From contig DASUGH010000191.1 in NCBI GenBank assembly GCA_036274155.1, positions 11,213 to 75,212 of the forward strand: 64,000 bases of DNA, written 5' to 3'. The notes beneath the pieces were generated by a model. That model did no database searches and had not been told where the DNA came from. It worked only from the letters and a program-made list of their open reading frames with translations. Of the stretch, positions 59,339 to 64,000 are shown one piece after another (the stretch's first letter is position 1; each line of letters begins with the position of its first letter). The translations under genes and the position numbers were made by a program. The stretch comes from Gp6-AA40 sp036274155. GTDB taxonomy: Bacteria > Acidobacteriota > Vicinamibacteria > Vicinamibacterales > UBA2999.

Positions 59339-61789
59339 ATGCCGTTCGTGTCGTTCATCAGACCGGTGTTGATTGTCGTCCCCATTGCGCTCGCAACCCT
59401 CGCGTGCGGATCGCGCGACAAGCCCGGCCAGGTCCGCGGCGAAGCGATGCGCGCCGGACGGACCGTGGCGTCCTTCCCGGCGGCCGACGAAGACTACTTC
59501 CGTGACATGGACGGCGGCGTCGCGCTCACGCGCGAGGAGGTGATGGGCCGCAACATGTGGATCGTCTGGACCGGAGGCAACGATCGCTTCTGGAACGCCG
59601 CGGCCGAAATCAGCATCGGCAGCCTCGATTTCCTCAAGACGCTGTCGTCCCATCCGTCGCTCCCGTATAGCCGCGACAACCGGTTCCGAATCCTCGGCCT
59701 CGTGAACGAGCCCTGCTTCAGGAAGGCGACCGCTCCCGATCCCAATCGGTACGGCCTGTGGCTCGACACCCGGGATCCGAGCTGCGGTCCCGACCCGTTT
59801 GCCAGCGAATCGAAATACCCCGGCGTCAGGATCGGCGCCCGCGGCAAGACCATGCCGATCGGCTCGTATTACGGCGAACCCACGGGGATCGTCGGCCTGC
59901 GACTGTTTCCGAACCCCGACTTCGACGAGACGGCCCGAAGGAGGTGGGATTCCGAGCGCTTCTACCGCGATCCGGACTACTACTTCTCGCGGGATCTGGT
60001 GCGCCCGTACCGGGTCGGCATGTCGTGCGCGTTCTGCCACGTCGGGCCAAGCCCGACGAAACCTCCGGCCGATCCCGAGAATCCACGCTGGGAGAACCTC
60101 AGCTCGAACGTCGGCGCGCAATATTTCTGGGTCGACCGCATCTTCAACTGGCAGAGCACGGCCAATCGGCGCAGCTTCTTCTACCAGCTCTTCCACACGT
60201 CGCGCCCGGGCACGCTCGACACCTCCCTCGTCTCGACCGACAACATCAACAACCCGCGGACGATGAACGCTGTCTATCTGCTCGGCCCGCGGATGGGACT
60301 CGCGAAGAAATGGGGCAAGGAGACGCTGGCAGGCGGTGGCTTGAACAACAAGCAGTTCAACGATTTCGTTCCGCCGGGCGACCCGCTCGCGCAGTTCTTC
60401 ACGCCGCCGTCGACGACCTGGACGCCACGCGTGCTGAAGGACGGCTCCGATTCGGTGGGCGCACTCGGCGCTCTCAATCGCGTCTACCTGAACATCGGCC
60501 TCTTCAGCGAAGAGTGGCTGCTGCACTTCCGGCCGATCGTCGGCGGCCAGAAGATCACTCCCATCGAGATCGCCGTCGCCAGGAAGAACTCGGTGTACTG
60601 GGGCGCCACCGAAATGCAGACGCTGTACATGGCGCGCTTCTTCCTCCGCGCATCGGACGCCCATCATCTGAGCGACGCGCCCGGCGGGGCGAAGTTCCTG
60701 ACCTCGCAGGATCCCGAGGCGACCGTCGCTCGAGGCAAGGAGATATTCGCGAACACGTGCGCCCGGTGTCACTCGAGCAAGCTGCCCGATCTGCCGGCGG
60801 GGCTCGACCTCGAGAACGCCAACGGCAAGGAATACCTCACAGCGTGGAATCGCTACTGGGACTGGACGAAGACCGATGCCTTCAAGTCGCGGATGCGTCA
60901 GATCGTGTCAGCGGACGACTTCCTGAAGGACAACTACCTGTCGACCGAGCTGCGCGTGCCGTCGACGCTGATGCAGACCAACGTCTGCAGCCCGCTGGCC
61001 ACCAACGCCATCGCCGGCGACATCTGGGACAACTTCTCGTCGGCATCCTACAAGGAGCTCCCCTCGGTGGGATCGGTGACGGTGCGTCATCCGGTGACGG
61101 GCGCCGCCTACGACTACCCGCTTCCCGGCGGCGGCCGCGGCTACACCCGGCCGGCATCGCTCGTCAGCCTCTGGTCGACAGCGCCATTCCTGCAGAACAA
61201 CAGCGTGGGACGCTTCGATCCGAGCCCGTCGGTCGAGGCGCGGATGCGGGTGTTCCAGGATTCGATCGAGAAGATGCTCTGGCCGGAGCGTCGCGAGAAG
61301 GACACCATTTTCGCCAACGACACGAGCGCCGGCGTTGGCGTGATCGACCGGACCGACAACGAGAGCGAAATCTGGATTCCGGCCGGCTACATCCCTGATG
61401 GACTGCGCCCGCTGCTCGGCCTCGGCCGTCGTCTCTTCCCGTTCCTCTTTCGTGGCGACGCCGTCGTGATCGGCCCGATTCCGCCGGGCTATCCGATCAA
61501 TCTGCTCGCGAACATCGACATCATCGGCCCCGACGACCTGACGCCCAAGGAACGGGCCGAGCGCAAGCAGACGCTGTTGAGAACGCTGAAGCAGGCGAAA
61601 GACGACCTCAAGAACGGCCGCAACGCGTTCACCAACCCCGACACCATGGAGAAGTTCCTCTCGCTCAGCAAGTGCAAGGATTTCGTCGTCAACAAGGGAC
61701 ACTACTTCGGCACGAACCTGCAGACAGAGGAGCCGGCGCCCAGCGACAACGACAAACGATCACTGATTGAATACTTGAAGACATTCTGA
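59339..61789 (+). CDS. Large di-haem cytochrome lipoprotein, RoxA-like
   Basis: An 816-residue exported protein. The ATG at 59339, with AGGAG upstream, opens a lipoprotein signal ending in LATLAC (Cys23). Two haem motifs are present, CAFCH (near residue 230) and CARCH (near 478). SSNVGAQYFWVDRIFNW, STDNINNPRTMNA, NIGLFSEEWLLHFRPIVGG and RKNSVYWGATE resemble RoxA-type proteins, di-haem oxygenases related to MauG and known for cleaving rubber. The length exceeds RoxA by over 100 residues. The actual substrate is open. It is divergent from the flavin/cytochrome operon and followed by a GMC oxidoreductase. Confidence 0.8.
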   Translation: MPFVSFIRPVLIVVPIALATLACGSRDKPGQVRGEAMRAGRTVASFPAADEDYFRDMDGGVALTREEVMGRNMWIVWTGGNDRFWNAAAEISIGSLDFLKTLSSHPSLPYSRDNRFRILGLVNEPCFRKATAPDPNRYGLWLDTRDPSCGPDPFASESKYPGVRIGARGKTMPIGSYYGEPTGIVGLRLFPNPDFDETARRRWDSERFYRDPDYYFSRDLVRPYRVGMSCAFCHVGPSPTKPPADPENPRWENLSSNVGAQYFWVDRIFNWQSTANRRSFFYQLFHTSRPGTLDTSLVSTDNINNPRTMNAVYLLGPRMGLAKKWGKETLAGGGLNNKQFNDFVPPGDPLAQFFTPPSTTWTPRVLKDGSDSVGALGALNRVYLNIGLFSEEWLLHFRPIVGGQKITPIEIAVARKNSVYWGATEMQTLYMARFFLRASDAHHLSDAPGGAKFLTSQDPEATVARGKEIFANTCARCHSSKLPDLPAGLDLENANGKEYLTAWNRYWDWTKTDAFKSRMRQIVSADDFLKDNYLSTELRVPSTLMQTNVCSPLATNAIAGDIWDNFSSASYKELPSVGSVTVRHPVTGAAYDYPLPGGGRGYTRPASLVSLWSTAPFLQNNSVGRFDPSPSVEARMRVFQDSIEKMLWPERREKDTIFANDTSAGVGVIDRTDNESEIWIPAGYIPDGLRPLLGLGRRLFPFLFRGDAVVIGPIPPGYPINLLANIDIIGPDDLTPKERAERKQTLLRTLKQAKDDLKNGRNAFTNPDTMEKFLSLSKCKDFVVNKGHYFGTNLQTEEPAPSDNDKRSLIEYLKTF

Positions 61790-61955
61790 ATTCACGAATT
61801 GACGGATTGATATTTCCGGATTGACTGGATCAGCGAACTCCCACCGATAACCGCGGTTTTGACCAGTCACTCCGTCACTCCGTCACTCCGTCACTCCGTC
61901 AATTCGTCAATTCGTCAATTCCAATCCGTAAATTCGTAAATCCGTAAATCCATAG
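61790..61955. repeat. Nonamer repeats (CGTCACTC, CGTCAATTC, CCGTAAAT)
   Basis: Tandem 8- and 9-base units: CACTCCGT runs around 61867-61895, CGTCAATTC units, then CCGTAAATT-like units up to the GMC gene start. They resemble the array at 34827-34925. No gene or terminator hairpin was seen within it. Confidence 0.7.
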
Positions 61956-61961
61956 ATTCAT

Positions 61962-63827
61962 ATGTCTGACGCCTTCGTTGCTGATTTCATCGTCATCGGC
62001 TCCGGCGCCGGCGGCGGCACTGTCGCCGCGCGGCTGGCCGAGGCGGGACACCGCGTGCTCGTCCTCGAGGCCGGCAGCGATCCGCGCCAGGGCGAGAGCG
62101 GCGGGCGCCGGAATGCCGACGATTACGACGTGCCGGCGTTTCACCCGTTCGCGACCGAGAACGAGACGATGCGGTGGGACTTCTTCGTCCGCCACTACGA
62201 CGACGATGCGCGTCAGCGACGGGATCCGAACTACCGGGAGATGTGGAACGGCGCCCGCGTGGACGGCGTCTTCTACCCGCGTGCGGGCACGCTCGGCGGC
62301 TGCACGGCGCACAACGCCATGATCCTGGTATGCCCGCACGACTCCGACTGGAACCAGCTCGCCGACCTGACCGGCGATCGATCGTGGCGCGCCGAGCGGA
62401 TGCACGAATATTTCGAACGGCTCGAGAACTGCGGGTACAGGCCGCGCGACCGCGTGCTGTCGAAGCTCGGCATCAACCCGACCGGGCACGGCTGGAACGG
62501 CTGGCTGCACACCGAGCGCGCCGTGCCGAGCGCGGCGACCCGCAACCGCGATATCCGCACCGCGATCCTGGAATCGGCGCGTGCCGCACTGGAGGATGCC
62601 TCGCGCGGATCGAAGTTCCGCCTCCGATCGCTCTCGAACAGCGAGGCCGATCCAAACGATCTGCGCGTAGCCGGCGACGAGAGCATCGGCGTCCGCTTCA
62701 CGCCGATGACCACTCGCGACGCCGTGCGCGTCGGCACCCGCGAACGCCTGCTCGACGTCCAGAGCCGGCATCCCGATCGCCTGCAGATCCAGACGAACGC
62801 GCTGGCGACACGCATCCTGTTCGATGCCTCGAACCGCGCCACGGGCGTCGAGTATCTGGCCGGCGAACGGCTGTACCGTGCGCACGCGCACCCGAGCGAG
62901 GCGCCGGGTGAGCTGCGCCAGGCCTTCGCCTCGCGCGAGGTGATCCTCGCTGGCGGCGTGTTCAACACGCCGCAGCTGCTGATGCTCTCGGGCATCGGCG
63001 GCCGCGCCGAGCTCGCCAGGCATGGCATCGCCGTGCGCGCCGATCTTCCCGGCGTCGGCAGCAACCTGCAGGATCGCTACGAGGTGTCGGTGGTCTATCG
63101 CATGGCGTTCGAGTCGTGGTCGATGCTTGAAGGGGCGTCGTTCACGAACCAGGATGAGCACTATCGCGAGTGGAAGAACGACCAGGACGGCGCCTATACG
63201 ACGAACGGCGCGCTGCTCGCCGTGGTGCTTCGCTCCAGCCTCGATCGGCCGGTGCCCGACCTCTTCTGCTACGCCATCGTCGCGCCGTTCACCGGCTACT
63301 ACCCGACCTACTCGTCGGCCATCGTCGGCAACCCGAACTGCCTGACGTGGGTCATCCTGAAGGGTCACACGAGCAACACTGCCGGCAGGGTGACGCTGCG
63401 TTCGGCCGACCCACGCGACACGCCGAACGTGAGCTTCAGATACTTCGAAGAGGGAAACGATGACGCCGGCCGTGACCTGACGTCGGTCGTCGACGGCATC
63501 ACCTTTGTCCGCAAGCTGGGCGACGGGCTCCGCCGCGAAGGGCTGATCGCGCGTGAAGAATCACCGGGTGAGCACGTCAGCTCACCGGAAGACCTGCGTC
63601 AGTTCGTGCGCGATACGGCCTGGGGCCACCATGCGTCGTGCACCTGTCCAATCGGTCCGCCCGAACGCGGCGGCGTGCTCTCGCCGACGCTGAAGGTGCA
63701 CGGCACCACCGGTCTGCGCGTGGTTGACGCCTCTGTCTTCCCGCGCATCCCGGGCCTGTTCATCGTCAGCGCGGTGTATATGGTGGGCGAGAAGGCGGCG
63801 GACATGATTCTGGCGGATGTGAGCTGA
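61962..63827 (+). CDS. GMC-family FAD-dependent oxidoreductase
   Basis: A 621-residue flavoprotein that oxidises alcohols or sugars. The dinucleotide motif GSGAGGGTVAARLAEAGHRVLVLEAG (split here as GSGAGG and EAGHRVLVLEAG, residues about 13-38) opens the protein. GMC signatures are seen as GGCTAHNAMI (near residue 110) and GVFNTPQLLMLSGIG (near 330). The active-site His pair is in WGHHASCTCPIG near 553, and RVVDASVFPRIPG follows. There is no signal peptide, though export by another route is possible. It follows the RoxA-like gene across a repeat array; the cytochromes are plausible electron acceptors. Confidence 0.88.
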   Translation: MSDAFVADFIVIGSGAGGGTVAARLAEAGHRVLVLEAGSDPRQGESGGRRNADDYDVPAFHPFATENETMRWDFFVRHYDDDARQRRDPNYREMWNGARVDGVFYPRAGTLGGCTAHNAMILVCPHDSDWNQLADLTGDRSWRAERMHEYFERLENCGYRPRDRVLSKLGINPTGHGWNGWLHTERAVPSAATRNRDIRTAILESARAALEDASRGSKFRLRSLSNSEADPNDLRVAGDESIGVRFTPMTTRDAVRVGTRERLLDVQSRHPDRLQIQTNALATRILFDASNRATGVEYLAGERLYRAHAHPSEAPGELRQAFASREVILAGGVFNTPQLLMLSGIGGRAELARHGIAVRADLPGVGSNLQDRYEVSVVYRMAFESWSMLEGASFTNQDEHYREWKNDQDGAYTTNGALLAVVLRSSLDRPVPDLFCYAIVAPFTGYYPTYSSAIVGNPNCLTWVILKGHTSNTAGRVTLRSADPRDTPNVSFRYFEEGNDDAGRDLTSVVDGITFVRKLGDGLRREGLIAREESPGEHVSSPEDLRQFVRDTAWGHHASCTCPIGPPERGGVLSPTLKVHGTTGLRVVDASVFPRIPGLFIVSAVYMVGEKAADMILADVS

Positions 63828-63832
63828 AACTT

Positions 63833-64000
63833 GTCGGGGCTCGGGGCTCGGGGCTCGGGATTCGGGGCTCGGGATTCGGGACTCGGGACTCGGGGCTCGG
63901 GACTCGGGGCTCGGGATTCGGGATTCGGGGCTCGGGATTCGGCGCTGGGGATTCGGGGCTCGGGACTCGGGGCTCGGGATTCGGGATTCGGGGCTCGGGA
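63833..64000. repeat. Heptamer array (GGGGCTC/GGGATTC/GGGACTC)
   Basis: About two dozen seven-base units run to the window edge, the longest unbroken array of this family besides the one at 16775. The array continues outside the window. Confidence 0.8.

Noticed and set aside
1..64000. tRNA or rRNA genes
   Set aside because: No cloverleaf with a GTTCGA-type T loop and CCA end, and no rRNA-like segment, was recognised on either strand; a covariance-model scan was not possible.

Overview
This is a high-GC window, about two thirds G+C by eye. It comes from a free-living, probably aerobic heterotroph. The gene content (TonB receptor with a carboxypeptidase-regulatory N-domain, secreted Gly/Arg-rich proteins, di-haem cytochromes, a stand-alone assimilatory APS reductase) and intergenic spaces packed with short tandem repeats and palindromes suggest Acidobacteriota, probably a Vicinamibacteria-like soil lineage. 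That assignment is inferred from style, not from a marker gene. No rRNA, tRNA, CRISPR array or complete insertion sequence was seen.

Layout. 1-6.4 kb: end of an OFA-type MFS carrier, then a sulfate ABC transporter (sbp-cysT-cysW-cysA) read leftward behind a sigma-54-type activator. 6.9-13.4 kb: TonB receptor, a fused kdpD/kdpE remnant, and a 1178-residue fusion of an APC-like permease, a USP-like domain and a complete MgtE. 13.6-19.1 kb: a secreted protein, a vapBC pair, a structured RNA with its own promoter-like sequence and terminator, and cysD-cysN-cysH, which would take imported sulfate to sulfite through APS without an APS kinase. 19.6-42.9 kb: housekeeping and catabolic genes (membrane protein, cyclase, metallo-beta-lactamase fold enzyme, CMD protein, PhyH, amidohydrolase, feruloyl-CoA synthetase plus hydratase/dehydrogenase, QueA-like, SDR, NAT, two-component pair, secreted metalloprotease, RecQ, carboxylesterase).

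44.4-54.4 kb is the most striking region: a gasdermin-like protein, an alpha/beta hydrolase and a clan CD-like cysteine protease on one strand. Converging on them is a second group of a two-membrane-span protein, a clostripain-like/CHAT protein, a metacaspase and an uncharacterised protein. Bacterial gasdermins are known pore-forming death effectors released by caspase-like or CHAT proteases, so this looks like a multi-protease gasdermin immunity or cell-death island. The individual calls rest on motifs and need structural and profile confirmation.

54.5-63.8 kb: an operon of an FeS old-yellow-enzyme protein and two di-haem cytochromes, then a large di-haem lipoprotein (RoxA-like) and a GMC oxidoreductase, together a plausible envelope redox module for an unknown organic substrate.

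Nearly every gene boundary carries 7-9 bp tandem repeats, palindromes or 190-260 bp hairpin elements, and some of these reach into gene ends (queA-like, the LuxR-type regulator).
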